64,000 nt of DNA from Nitratireductor basaltis (lineage in GTDB: Bacteria; Pseudomonadota; Alphaproteobacteria; Rhizobiales; Rhizobiaceae): NCBI RefSeq assembly GCF_000733725.1, contig NZ_JMQM01000001.1:1984001-2048000 (forward strand). The letters run 5' to 3'. How positions within the stretch are numbered: the stretch's first letter is position 1; every line of letters begins with the position of its first letter. Below the pieces are notes generated by a model. It did no database searches and was not told where the DNA came from. It saw nothing but the letters and a program-made list of their open reading frames with translations. The position numbers and the translations under genes are program-made. This document shows positions 19,208 through 27,403 of the stretch, piece after piece.

Positions 19208-19373
19208 CCCGTCATCCCGGAAGCCGCAAGGCTATCCGGGACCTATTGGCAGAACATCACGGGCACGGCCCCGCCCTCACCGACCACCCGACAGCACGGC
19301 CCGGTCCTTTTGCGGAAACCGGCCGTGCCGCTCAATGGGTCCCGGCTCTCCCGCAGGTCGGCCGGGATGACGG
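19208..19373. repeat. Intergenic palindromic element, family B (copy B1)
   Basis: It begins CCCGTCATCCCGGAAGCCGC and ends in CAATGGGTCCCGG followed by GGCCGGGATGACGG, so the termini are inverted copies (CCCGTCATCCCGG against CCGGGATGACGG). A GGCACGGCC-type hairpin arm is internal. It starts 26 bp after A2, between kbl and gcdH, downstream of gcdH. The second copy, B2, lies upstream of mutL. Confidence 0.8.
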
Positions 19374-19393
19374 TCAAAGATATTCACCCCGCC

Positions 19394-20611
19394 TCAGTAA
19401 AACGCCTGCAGCCCCGTCTGCGCGCGGCCGAGGATCAGCGCGTGCACGTCATGCGTGCCCTCATAGGTGTTGACGGTTTCCAGGTTCTGCGCGTGGCGCA
19501 TGACGTGGTATTCGATCTGGATGCCGTTGCCACCGTGCATGTCGCGGGCCTGGCGTGCGATATCGAGCGCCTTGCCGCAATTGTTGCGCTTGACGATGGA
19601 GATCATCTCCGGCGCCATCTTGCCCTCGTCGAAAAGACGACCCACGCGCAGCGAGCCCTGCAGGCCGAGCGCGATTTCCGTCTGCATGTCGGCAAGCTTC
19701 TTCTGGAAGAGCTGCGTCTGCGCCAGCGGCTTGTCGAACTGCTTGCGGTCGAGGCCATATTGGCGCGCGCGGTGCCAGCAGTCTTCCGCAGCCCCCATCG
19801 CACCCCAGGAAATTCCGTAGCGGGCGCGGTTGAGGCAGCCGAACGGACCCTTGAGGCCCGATACATTCGGCAGAAGCGCGTCTTCGCCCACTTCCACGCC
19901 ATCCATGACGATCTCGCCGGTGATGGAGGCGCGCAGCGAAAGCTTGCCGCCGATCTTCGGTGCGGAAAGGCCCTTCATGCCCTTTTCGAGCACAAAGCCG
20001 CGGATCTGGTTGTCATGCGCTTCCGACTTGGCCCAGACGACGAAAACATCGGCGATGGGCGAGTTGGAAATCCACATCTTAGAACCGGTCAGGCGATAGC
20101 CGCCGTCGATCTTCTTTGCGCGCGTCTTCATGCCGCCGGGGTCGGAACCTGCATCCGGCTCGGTCAGGCCGAAGCAGCCGATCCACTCGCCCGACGCCAG
20201 TTTCGGCAGATATTTCTTGCGCTGCTCTTCAGAGCCATAGGCATGGATCGGATACATGACCAGCGAGGACTGCACGCTCATCATGGAGCGGTAGCCCGAA
20301 TCCACGCGCTCGACTTCGCGCGCGACCAGCCCATAGGCAACGTAGGACGCGCCCACGCCGCCATATTCTTCCGGTATCGTCACGCCGAGCAGACCCGCCT
20401 CGCCCATCTCGCGGAAGATGGAGGGATCGGTCTCCTCGTCGAGATAGGCCTTCTCCACACGCGGCGCCAGCTTGTCAGCGGCGAAGGCGCGCGCGGCATC
20501 GCGGATCATGCGCTCCTCGTCGGTCAGCTGTTCCTCAAGCAGGAACGGATCGTCCCAGACGAAATTCGAGCCGGATGATTTCGCCGCGGATTTGTTTACT
20601 TCCATATTCAT
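19394..20611 (-). CDS. gcdH: Glutaryl-CoA dehydrogenase (acyl-CoA dehydrogenase family)
   Basis: A 405-residue FAD-dependent acyl-CoA dehydrogenase. The glutaryl-CoA subtype is suggested by an N-terminal [20 protein letters not shown] segment. Supporting features are [17 protein letters not shown] at the FAD/substrate site and the catalytic glutamate in [20 protein letters not shown] near the C-terminus. The enzyme oxidatively decarboxylates glutaryl-CoA to crotonyl-CoA in lysine and tryptophan catabolism. The ATG at 20611 is the first in frame. Its upstream side faces the low-GC patatin islet, so its promoter must lie in the 20612-21110 interval. Confidence 0.93.
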   Translation of the reverse strand: MNMEVNKSAAKSSGSNFVWDDPFLLEEQLTDEERMIRDAARAFAADKLAPRVEKAYLDEETDPSIFREMGEAGLLGVTIPEEYGGVGASYVAYGLVAREVERVDSGYRSMMSVQSSLVMYPIHAYGSEEQRKKYLPKLASGEWIGCFGLTEPDAGSDPGGMKTRAKKIDGGYRLTGSKMWISNSPIADVFVVWAKSEAHDNQIRGFVLEKGMKGLSAPKIGGKLSLRASITGEIVMDGVEVGEDALLPNVSGLKGPFGCLNRARYGISWGAMGAAEDCWHRARQYGLDRKQFDKPLAQTQLFQKKLADMQTEIALGLQGSLRVGRLFDEGKMAPEMISIVKRNNCGKALDIARQARDMHGGNGIQIEYHVMRHAQNLETVNTYEGTHDVHALILGRAQTGLQAFY

Positions 20612-21110
20612 TCAAGCCTTCCTGATGCGGTTGCGCTCGCCCGAGCCGTCAGCAACCAGATGGTCTTAACCTGACCTCCGCCAATGCGGAAAAACCATAC
20701 GCCAGAATGTGCCTTGCGCGGTACCAGCGCTTGCACTCCCGACGCCTGAGCGGTGCATACAGCTAACTAGGGCAATCTGGCGCGGGCTTGAAATGATTTT
20801 TTGGGTGGGGCATTGCGCCCTTCATTTCGAACAATCGCAGGCTTTAGACTTTGTTCTAAAAGCGGCTGCTCCTTGCACGCCGTGCGAAGGTAATACGGGG
20901 CGGATTGCGGGATTTTCTCGGTGGGGCGAGATCGAAGCATGTCGCTCAAGAAACAGTCGTTGGGTCACATTGCAGCGCGGGGCGGGCGGCCTTCAGCTTG
21001 TCAGCCGGGTAGCGGACCTTAGCCGCACTGTAGAAAACGATCTCGCCCCACACTCAAAGCCGACATAGCTCAAACTTCCGGACGCAGAAAAAGTCGAAGA
21101 TTGCGGAGCT
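20612..21110. other. Non-coding interval between gcdH and the patatin islet
   Basis: No convincing gene is seen; open frames here are short and lack family features. The interval must hold the gcdH promoter on the minus strand. Visible structure: GCTTTAGA-ctttgt-TCTAAAAGC at about 20841-20863, and a perfect 14-bp inverted repeat, GTGGGGCGAGATCG at 20921-20934 with CGATCTCGCCCCAC at 21038-21051. Composition drifts to lower GC from about 20760 onward, marking the left side of the islet. Confidence 0.6.
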
Positions 21111-21139
21111 TTGACACCGTTACGAACGAGTTGTACTGC
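21111..21139 (+). promoter_or_regulatory. Candidate sigma-70-type promoter for the patatin gene
   Basis: TTGACA at 21111-21116 is a consensus -35 box. Seventeen bases later TACTGC (21134-21139) is a weak -10 element. It lies 27 bp before the patatin ATG at 21167, leaving a short leader without a strong Shine-Dalgarno. Prediction from sequence only. Confidence 0.4.
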
Positions 21140-21166
21140 TCTACCGCTTTTCACGGATGAGTACAG

Positions 21167-22828
21167 ATGCACACCAAAGTATTCTGCGTTTTTGAAGGTG
21201 GGGGGGCAAAAGGTGTTGCTCACGTCGGAGCGCTTCGAGCCATCGAGAACGTCGATGATTATGAAGTTAAAGGCTTCGCAGGAACTTCGGCTGGTGCAAT
21301 TGTCGCAGCGCTCGCTGCTGTCGGCTGGTCCTCCTATGAATTGGTAAAGCAGCATGATGACGGAAGAGTTGAGAGCCAAGCGCTTCAGGCGATCGGCAAT
21401 GCTGGCGCGACGTCACTGGCCCAACTTTTTGGAGATGAGTGGAAGAAACTCGAACGGCTCGGCGGAACTGATAGCTCTGAGGGTCTAGGAACAGGTTGGC
21501 TTAGAAAAACACGGGCAAAGTGGCTTAGTATACTGATCTTTCTGGCTATGTGGCCGATGCTCTACCATGTTGGACGCTGGCTTGCTGGGGATTGGTCAGG
21601 ATGGGCCAAAGTGTTGGTTGAGCTAGTCGCCTCGGGAGCGTGGATTAGCTATCTCATCGTCTGGGTGTGGGTACTTCGTACTCTTTATAAAACATGGTTC
21701 CATTTCCGGGGCGTAGCGAACATTGCACCTGTCATTCAGGTTCTCGATAAGCTTTTCGAGGCGAAAATTAACCCGAGGGGTGACAGGGTCACCTTCCGTG
21801 ATGTGCGGGAGCAAAGCGGGTCCGACTTGAAGATCGTTGCCGCGAATATTCACTCGGGTGCTATGAAACTGTTCGACGCTGCTGGGACGCCTGACATTGC
21901 GGTAGCAGATGCGGTGGCCGCATCCGCCTGTATCCCGGTGGCGTTCTCTCCTGTTGAAATTGAAGGGCAACAATTTTGTGATGGCGGGATCGTTTCAAAC
22001 CTTCCGGCTTGGACCTTCGATGATGAGCGGCTGCTAGATAACGAGAGCCTGATAGTTACTTGCGAACTCCTAGACGGGAACACCCGTAATATGGAAGGCA
22101 ACGAAGTTGGAGCGCTGGAAGGAACTCAGTTGCTGCTCAGGATGGCTCGTACCGCTGTTTTTGGCGGCGCCGCTTTGAACACACGCGGGCTCCAGCACCA
22201 CATCCGGATACCCTTGGAACCGGATGTGGGCATCTTGGAGTTCGACAAGACTGAGAAGCACTTGAAAGCGGTGGATGACGCAGAGAAGGTTGCTGAGCTC
22301 AGGATCGACAGTTACCGCTTTGAGCAGGAGAGCTTGACCGAAATCCATGACGGAGTTGTTGTCTATCTTCACAGCCTTGGCATCACCTGCTGCAGGTTGC
22401 GAGCTGCGCTGGTGCGTGAGGTCAAGCTCGTGGACAGCCCTCCCGCCGCATATACGCTCTGGTGCAATAAGGGTTTCGAAGGGTACAGGGACACTCGCCT
22501 GCTGCTACCCTTGGGGGAGTCGCTGGTAGGACGTAGCGTAAAAGAATGCCGTCCGTGCAGTTTAGACCTTACTGTTCCTCACGAGCGCAGCATTTATCAC
22601 CGGCTGGATCAGCGACCGCTTGGCGCACAGATGTTACCGAATGATCGAAAATGGGTGGTCGTTGTCCCGTTCAACCGTTGGCCAGAAGGCCAGAACGACG
22701 TCCCTCCGGAGCACATTTCTGTTGCGGTGACGTTAGATGGTGATGTCTCACTGCCGGGCGATATGAGCGATCACCGCACGAAGCTTCGGAACATTGTGGA
22801 CAAGCACGGGGTTTTTACCCCATATTAG
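21167..22828 (+). CDS. Patatin-like phospholipase with inserted transmembrane hairpin and GAF-like C-terminus
   Basis: A 553-residue protein. The N-terminal patatin domain has the oxyanion loop FEGGGAKG (residues 9-16), the nucleophile Ser41 in GTSAG and the catalytic Asp272 in CDGG, so the Ser-Asp dyad is intact. Two hydrophobic segments (about 120-140 and 147-170) interrupt the patatin domain between nucleophile and aspartate, suggesting a membrane-seated lipase. The last 170 residues (from about LRAALVREVK through LPLGESLVGRSVKE to WVVVVPF) have the look of a GAF sensor domain; this is an inference from pattern. Base composition is lower in GC than the neighbours and codon choice differs, suggesting transfer. 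A 65-residue gene follows. A function in stress or anti-phage response is possible but unproven; CBASS patatin effectors are the known precedent. Confidence 0.85.
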   Translation: MHTKVFCVFEGGGAKGVAHVGALRAIENVDDYEVKGFAGTSAGAIVAALAAVGWSSYELVKQHDDGRVESQALQAIGNAGATSLAQLFGDEWKKLERLGGTDSSEGLGTGWLRKTRAKWLSILIFLAMWPMLYHVGRWLAGDWSGWAKVLVELVASGAWISYLIVWVWVLRTLYKTWFHFRGVANIAPVIQVLDKLFEAKINPRGDRVTFRDVREQSGSDLKIVAANIHSGAMKLFDAAGTPDIAVADAVAASACIPVAFSPVEIEGQQFCDGGIVSNLPAWTFDDERLLDNESLIVTCELLDGNTRNMEGNEVGALEGTQLLLRMARTAVFGGAALNTRGLQHHIRIPLEPDVGILEFDKTEKHLKAVDDAEKVAELRIDSYRFEQESLTEIHDGVVVYLHSLGITCCRLRAALVREVKLVDSPPAAYTLWCNKGFEGYRDTRLLLPLGESLVGRSVKECRPCSLDLTVPHERSIYHRLDQRPLGAQMLPNDRKWVVVVPFNRWPEGQNDVPPEHISVAVTLDGDVSLPGDMSDHRTKLRNIVDKHGVFTPY

Positions 22829-22838
22829 CCCTCGAGAT

Positions 22839-22856
22839 GCGAGGCGAGTGCCTCGC
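22839..22856 (+). promoter_or_regulatory. Stem-loop just before the Shine-Dalgarno of the 65-aa gene
   Basis: GCGAGGC (22839-22845), loop gagt, GCCTCGC (22850-22856): a perfect 7-bp stem about ten bases after the patatin stop codon. It is followed at once by GAGGAGA, the Shine-Dalgarno of the next gene. It could modulate translation of the small protein or act as a weak processing site; there is no T-tract. Confidence 0.5.
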
Positions 22857-22869
22857 GAGGAGAACAACG

Positions 22870-23067
22870 ATGCCTACAAGAAAAAAGAAGTTGTACTCGG
22901 TGAAGCGCCGGGCAGACGGTCTCAGCTTAAAGGAACGCTACCAACAGTTCCGGGAAGCAAAGGCTCAAGCTGTTCGAGAGATCGAGCAGCATGATCGAAA
23001 GATGGCAGCCTCTGCGCGCCGTCTTCTTTCGGTTCGTCGCGAGAATGAATTAGCGGCGCATGACTGA
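22870..23067 (+). CDS. Small basic, highly charged protein of unknown function (65 aa)
   Basis: The ATG at 22870 is preceded by GAGGAGA at proper spacing. The 65-residue product starts with the lysine-rich MPTRKKKLYSVKRR, then a helical, Glu/Gln/Arg/Lys/Ala-rich stretch (about 18-62) that looks amphipathic or coiled-coil, with no cysteine and no transmembrane segment. I recognise no family. It starts 42 bp after the patatin stop on the same strand, so the two are probably co-transcribed. It may be an accessory, nucleic-acid-binding or inhibitory partner; that is speculation from position and charge. Confidence 0.7.
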   Translation: MPTRKKKLYSVKRRADGLSLKERYQQFREAKAQAVREIEQHDRKMAASARRLLSVRRENELAAHD

Positions 23068-23645
23068 AGCTGCAGCGCGGCACCAGATCGTTGAACCAAG
23101 TTCCGCAATGAGCGGAAATCGTCAACACAACTAGGGCCGATGTACGTCAGCTGTTCGTGATCGGATCCTGTAAGCCGACAGTCGTTTCACGGCCCTACCA
23201 GCCGCACCATATGCTCCCGCAAACTTTCGGCCAACAACACAACACCACCACATTAAATCACCCCAATTTTATCCCCGCCCCCATCACCTCACCTATCATC
23301 CCCCCCATCGCCCTTGTCGGGAACCGGGTCCGGAGCCGGGGATCAGGAAGGGCGGCGGCAGCCTCCCCCTTGGGCATCGGTGGCTCAAGGCTTGTGAGGG
23401 CCCGCGACAGGCCGGCGGCCGGTGTCAAGATCGGTTGCGGAGAACCCGCCAGGGCGAGACCCGCCCGAGTGATCGGCCAATAGTCGGGACAGCGGCCGGA
23501 CGGGCGGCCTGAGGGTCGCATTACTACTTCAGACGCGCGACGCTTTGGCCGCCCGTCTTCCCGAACCTGTTCACACCCCGGCGGCCAAACCGTGCGGGAG
23601 CGGAGGCATGCCCCATGGAAAGCCGATCGAGCCCGCATCTCCACT
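23068..23645. other. Non-coding interval with strong dyads after the patatin islet
   Basis: About 580 bp without a credible gene. TTCCGC-aatga-GCGGAA (23101-23117) follows the 65-aa gene and may help end its transcript. From about 23310 the sequence becomes very GC-rich. A perfect 11-bp inverted repeat, GACGGGCGGCC (23499-23509) with GGCCGCCCGTC (23547-23557), frames a 37-base loop. The minus-strand open frame here (23258-23653) has no recognisable features. It could contain an unannotated structured RNA or another degenerate repeat; I cannot decide which. Confidence 0.5.
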
Positions 23646-23796
23646 CCCGTCATCCCGGAAGCCGCAGGCTATCCGGGACCCATTGGAAGAACATGCAGGG
23701 CGCGGCCCGGGTCTCGCTCCCGCGCCCGCGGTTGCGCCTTCTGCGGCACCCGGCCCCGCTTCTCAATGGGTCCCGGGTCAAGCCCGGGATGACGGG
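23646..23796. repeat. Intergenic palindromic element, family B (copy B2)
   Basis: This copy is closely similar to B1. It starts CCCGTCATCCCGGAAGCCGC, continues AGGCTATCCGGGACCCATTG, and ends CAATGGGTCCCGGG then AGCCCGGGATGACGGG. The outer arms CCCGTCATCCCGG/CCGGGATGACGGG and inner arms GGGACCCATTG/CAATGGGTCCC both pair, so two nested stems form. It is in the same orientation as B1 and directly precedes family A copy A3 upstream of mutL. Confidence 0.85.
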
Positions 23797-23833
23797 TGTG
23801 GGGTGGGTGAAGGCATCGGGAGGTCGGCGCAGC

Positions 23834-24068
23834 ACCCCCCTCTGTCCTGCCGGACATCTCCCCCTCAAGGGGGGAGATCACGCGGAGATATGGATGCGCC
23901 AATCGCCAAAGGTGCAGGAAGCGCACAGCTATCGCCACCGCCAATCTCCCCCTTGTGGGGGGTGAAGAGCGTTTGGCCAGCGGCCAAGGAAAAGCCAACC
24001 ACTTGGCTTTTCCAGCGATGAACGCGCGAAGCCATAGCGCAGCGCATCCTGGCAAGGCAGAGGGGGGT
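23834..24068. repeat. Intergenic palindromic element, family A, long form (copy A3)
   Basis: The left arm is a C-run then TCTGTCCTGCCGGACATCTC and CCCCTCAAGGGGGGAGAT. The right half begins CAATCTCCCCCTTGTGGGGG, then the long-form module with TTGGCCAGCGGCCAA and GGAAAAGCCAACCACTTGGC / TTTTCC hairpins, and closes CTGGCAAGGCAGAGGGGGGT. The module hairpins keep the pairing of A2 although the bases differ, suggesting that structure is conserved. It lies 130 bp upstream of mutL. Confidence 0.85.
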
Positions 24069-24129
24069 GCTGCGCCGTCGCCGAAGGAAGAGCCCGCCCC
24101 TCGCCCGCCCGCACCTTCCACTCACAGGT

Positions 24130-24170
24130 GGGGAGAAGGCTGCCTTCGTCATTGCCCCACCCTTCTCCCC
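24130..24170. repeat. Inverted repeat directly upstream of mutL
   Basis: GGGGAGAAGG (24130-24139) pairs perfectly with CCTTCTCCCC (24161-24170) around a 21-base loop, 28 bp before the mutL start. The composition resembles rhizobial intergenic mosaic elements, but only one copy is present here, so family membership is a guess. It could affect mutL expression because it lies in the leader. Confidence 0.55.
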
Positions 24171-24198
24171 ATCCCCGAATCCGCCTAAAATCGCTGCC

Positions 24199-26061
24199 AT
24201 GACCACAGCCCCCCGCACCATTCGCCAGTTGACCGAGACCGTGATCAACCAGATCGCCGCTGGCGAGGTGATCGAGCGGCCGGCGAGCGTCGTCAAGGAG
24301 CTGGTGGAAAACGCGCTGGATGCCGGCGCGACGCGCGTGGAGATAGCCACCGCCGGCGGAGGCCTGTCGCTGTTGCGGGTCATTGATGATGGTCACGGCA
24401 TCCCGCCCGACGAAATACCGCTGGCCGTTTCGCGGCACTGCACCTCCAAGCTGTCGGACGATATTCACGCGATCCACTCGCTGGGTTTTCGTGGTGAGGC
24501 GCTGCCGTCCATCGGGTCGGTGTCGCGGCTGACGCTGCGCTCGCGCACGGCTGAGGCGGATTCGGCCAATGAGATCACGGTGGATGGCGGCAAGGTCGGT
24601 CCCGTGCGCCCGGTCGCGGCCAATCGCGGCACGACGGTGGAGGTGCGCGACCTCTTTTACGCCACGCCTGCGCGGCTGAAATTCATGAAGAGCGAGCGGG
24701 CGGAATCGAGCGCGATCACGGATGTGATCAAGCGTATTGCGCTTGCCTATCCCGATGTGCGTTTTTCGCTCACCGGCACGGATCGTTCCTCGACCGAGTT
24801 TGCAGCCGTTGCACCTGATGGTGAAGGCCTCCTGCAGCGCATCGCGCAGGTTCTGGGAAAGGAATTTCCCGAAAACGCGATACCAATCGATGCGGAGCGC
24901 GAGGGCATCGCGCTGTCGGGCTATGCGTCGATCCCGTCCTTCTCGCGCGGCAATGCGCTCAACCAGTTCGCCTATGTGAATGGTCGCCCCGTGCGCGACA
25001 AGCTGATCGCGGGAGCCATACGCGGGGCCTATATGGATGCGCTGCCGCGCGACCGGCACGCGGTCACCGCCCTCTTCCTGACGCTTGATCCGGAACTGGT
25101 TGACGTGAATGTGCATCCCGCCAAGGCCGATGTGCGCTTTCGCGATCCCGGACTGGTGCGCGGGCTGATCGTGGGTGCGATCCGCCATGCGCTTGAAATG
25201 AGCGGCATGCGTGCGGCGACCACGGGTGCCTCGGCCATGATGGACAAGTTCCTGCGCGCGGAAGCACCTGCTTCCCATTCGCCGGCTGCCTACCGTCACG
25301 ACTACACCGCTCGCCCGGGCGAGCCATGGCGCGCGGAAACTTCGCCGAGCCGTCCGCTTGAAGCCGTAACACCCGTTGCTGCCGGTTTTGCGGAACCACG
25401 GCAGGCGACATTCGAAAGCGCGGTGACGCCAAGTGCCGATGCGCGCGCAGCGACAATCGAACCCGAACCGGAAGCGCTCAAGCACCCGCTGGGTGCGGCA
25501 CGCGCGCAGGTGCATGAGAACTACATCATCGCACAGAGCGAGGACGCGCTTGTCATTGTCGACCAGCATGCCGCCCATGAGCGGCTCGTCTATGAGGCGC
25601 TGAAGCAGGCCATCCATTCGCGCCCCCTGCCCTCGCAGATGCTGCTTCTGCCGGAGATCGTCGATCTGCCGGAAGAAGATGCCGAACGGCTTGATGCGCA
25701 TTCGGCATTTCTTGCGAAGCTTGGCCTGGGGCTCGAGCGCTTTGGCCCCGGTGCCGTGGCGGTGCGTGAGACGCCTGCCATGCTGGGCGAGGTGGATGTG
25801 CACAAACTCGTGCGTGATCTTGCCGACGAGATCGCCGAAAGCGACACCGCCGAGACGCTGAAAGAGCGCATCGACCACATCGCGGCCACCATGGCCTGTC
25901 ATGGCTCGGTGCGTTCCGGACGGCGGTTGCGGGCGGAGGAAATGAACGCCCTTCTGCGCCAGATGGAAGCCACACCCGGCTCCGGCACGTGCAATCACGG
26001 GCGGCCGACCTATATCGAGTTGAAGCTTGCGGATATCGAGCGACTTTTCGCGCGCCGCTGA
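24199..26061 (+). CDS. mutL: DNA mismatch repair protein MutL (endonuclease-type)
   Basis: A 620-residue mismatch repair mediator. The N-terminal GHKL ATPase shows [22 protein letters not shown] and [10 protein letters not shown]; the middle has the [11 protein letters not shown] segment. The C-terminal domain carries [12 protein letters not shown] (from about residue 455), which fits the DQHA(X)2E(X)4E metal-binding nuclease motif, together with ACHGSVRSG and CNHGRP. It is therefore the nicking type found where MutH is absent. The ATG at 24199 is chosen by the conserved N-terminus ([22 protein letters not shown]); no clear Shine-Dalgarno is seen, and the frame extends upstream through repeat sequence. 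Confidence 0.96.
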   Translation: MTTAPRTIRQLTETVINQIAAGEVIERPASVVKELVENALDAGATRVEIATAGGGLSLLRVIDDGHGIPPDEIPLAVSRHCTSKLSDDIHAIHSLGFRGEALPSIGSVSRLTLRSRTAEADSANEITVDGGKVGPVRPVAANRGTTVEVRDLFYATPARLKFMKSERAESSAITDVIKRIALAYPDVRFSLTGTDRSSTEFAAVAPDGEGLLQRIAQVLGKEFPENAIPIDAEREGIALSGYASIPSFSRGNALNQFAYVNGRPVRDKLIAGAIRGAYMDALPRDRHAVTALFLTLDPELVDVNVHPAKADVRFRDPGLVRGLIVGAIRHALEMSGMRAATTGASAMMDKFLRAEAPASHSPAAYRHDYTARPGEPWRAETSPSRPLEAVTPVAAGFAEPRQATFESAVTPSADARAATIEPEPEALKHPLGAARAQVHENYIIAQSEDALVIVDQHAAHERLVYEALKQAIHSRPLPSQMLLLPEIVDLPEEDAERLDAHSAFLAKLGLGLERFGPGAVAVRETPAMLGEVDVHKLVRDLADEIAESDTAETLKERIDHIAATMACHGSVRSGRRLRAEEMNALLRQMEATPGSGTCNHGRPTYIELKLADIERLFARR

Positions 26062-26122
26062 GCCGGGTTGATTTCCAGCCGATTTTGTGGCGCAAGAAGA
26101 GCGAATAACGAGGCGTATCGAC

Positions 26123-26353
26123 ATGAACAGGTTTGAAGGTCCCGGCGCGCGCGAAGCACGCATCCGCTACCTGGACGGCGATTTCCAGGTCCTGAGCCCG
26201 GGCGGCTTCGTACGTTGCGCGGTGACCGGCGATCCGATTTCGATCGAGGAGCTGAAATATTGGAGCGTCGAGCGCCAGGAAGCCTATATCAACGCACAGA
26301 CATCGCTTGCCCGTGAAATCGAGATGAATCCGGAGCTGCGCAAGCGCGGCTGA
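26123..26353 (+). CDS. DUF2093 domain protein
   Basis: A 76-residue protein of a small alphaproteobacterial family of unknown function. The conserved core is the phrase FVRCAVTGDPISIEELKYWS followed by VERQEAYINA. The single cysteine sits in a CAVTG segment that recalls a partial zinc ribbon. It begins 61 bp after mutL and probably shares its transcript. CGAGG precedes the ATG at 26123. It ends nine bases before the convergent lpxK stop. Confidence 0.85.
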   Translation: MNRFEGPGAREARIRYLDGDFQVLSPGGFVRCAVTGDPISIEELKYWSVERQEAYINAQTSLAREIEMNPELRKRG

Positions 26354-26362
26354 TCCGCGCTT

Positions 26363-27403
26363 CTAGCCGCGCTGCTTCAGCCTCCTTTGACGCGCGGCAT
26401 TCACGGTCTCGCGTATGATCGCAGCCGGCGTTTCGGGCGTTTCGAAACGCGCTTCAATCGGCAGCACTTGCACCTTTTCGGCAAATGCGCGCGCATCGGC
26501 AGTACCGCTGGTCAGGCGCACCATGTCCTTTTCGGTGGTCACAAGCTCTGCCCCGTGTTCCCCGGCCAGCTCTTCCAGATCCGCAAAATCGTCATGAGAG
26601 AAGGCGTGGTGATCGGGAAAATCGCGTGTCGCGACCACTTCAGCTCCGAGCTCTTCCAGCGTGCGATAGAATTTCTGCGGGTTGCCTATACCCGCAAAGG
26701 CTACAACGCGCCGGCCTTCAAGCCGATGACCCTCCAGAGGACGGATATGCGCGGCTGCGACCGGACGGCCAGCGCGAGAGGCGCGGCGCACGACACGGGC
26801 GGCACCATCACCCTCGCCGATTGTGAGGATAGCTGTCGCAAAGCGCAGTTGTTCGATCAGCGGGGCCCGCATCGGCCCGCCGGGGATGACGTGACCATTC
26901 CCGAGACCGCGTCGGGCATCGACCACAATCAAAGCGTAATCCATGTGAATGCGCGCGCTCTGGAAGCCGTCATCCATGATGATGAAGTCGCAGCCTTCCT
27001 GCAGAAGACGCATTGCACCGGCAAGCCGGTCAGGCGTTACCACGACCGGCGCATGACGCGCCAGAAGCAAGGGTTCGTCACCCACATGGCGTGCGCTATC
27101 GTGCTCGAGATCAACGAGATGGGGCGCTGAAAAACTGCCACCGAAGCCCCGGGACAGAAAGCCCGGCTTCAGGTTCTGTTGCAGCGCCTCGTGCGCCAGC
27201 GCGATACAGACCGGCGTCTTCCCCTCACCACCAACCGTCAGGTTACCGACGCACAGGACCGGCGCCATGACCTCATGACGCGGCGCCTTGCGCATGCGCC
27301 AGGAAGCGACGGCTCCGTAGGCTAGCGAAAAGGGCCAAAGCGCCCAGGCGCGCCAGTCCGGCTTCTGCCACCAGAAGGGCGGTGCCTCGCTCCCCGAGCT
27401 CAA
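26363..27403 (-). CDS. lpxK: Tetraacyldisaccharide 4'-kinase
   Basis: A 346-residue inner-membrane-associated kinase that phosphorylates the 4' position of the lipid A precursor disaccharide. Hallmarks are the N-terminal PPFWWQKPDWRAWALWPFS helix, the P-loop VGNLTVGGEGKTP and an FxDHHxF-type motif, FPDHHAFSHDD, near the C-terminus. The start appears to be a TTG at 27403 whose last two bases belong to the TGA stop of waaA (TTGA overlap), consistent with translational coupling. Last gene of the lipid A/Kdo cluster. Confidence 0.95.
   Translation of the reverse strand: MSSGSEAPPFWWQKPDWRAWALWPFSLAYGAVASWRMRKAPRHEVMAPVLCVGNLTVGGEGKTPVCIALAHEALQQNLKPGFLSRGFGGSFSAPHLVDLEHDSARHVGDEPLLLARHAPVVVTPDRLAGAMRLLQEGCDFIIMDDGFQSARIHMDYALIVVDARRGLGNGHVIPGGPMRAPLIEQLRFATAILTIGEGDGAARVVRRASRAGRPVAAAHIRPLEGHRLEGRRVVAFAGIGNPQKFYRTLEELGAEVVATRDFPDHHAFSHDDFADLEELAGEHGAELVTTEKDMVRLTSGTADARAFAEKVQVLPIEARFETPETPAAIIRETVNAARQRRLKQRG

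Noticed and set aside
23258-23653. 131-codon minus-strand frame in the non-coding stretch before mutL
   Set aside because: No Shine-Dalgarno, no recognisable domain, and it runs into family B repeat; more likely chance openness in GC-rich DNA.
23929-26163. 744-codon minus-strand frame opposite mutL
   Set aside because: It covers the whole mutL gene and a palindromic repeat; the product is His/Arg-rich without family features.
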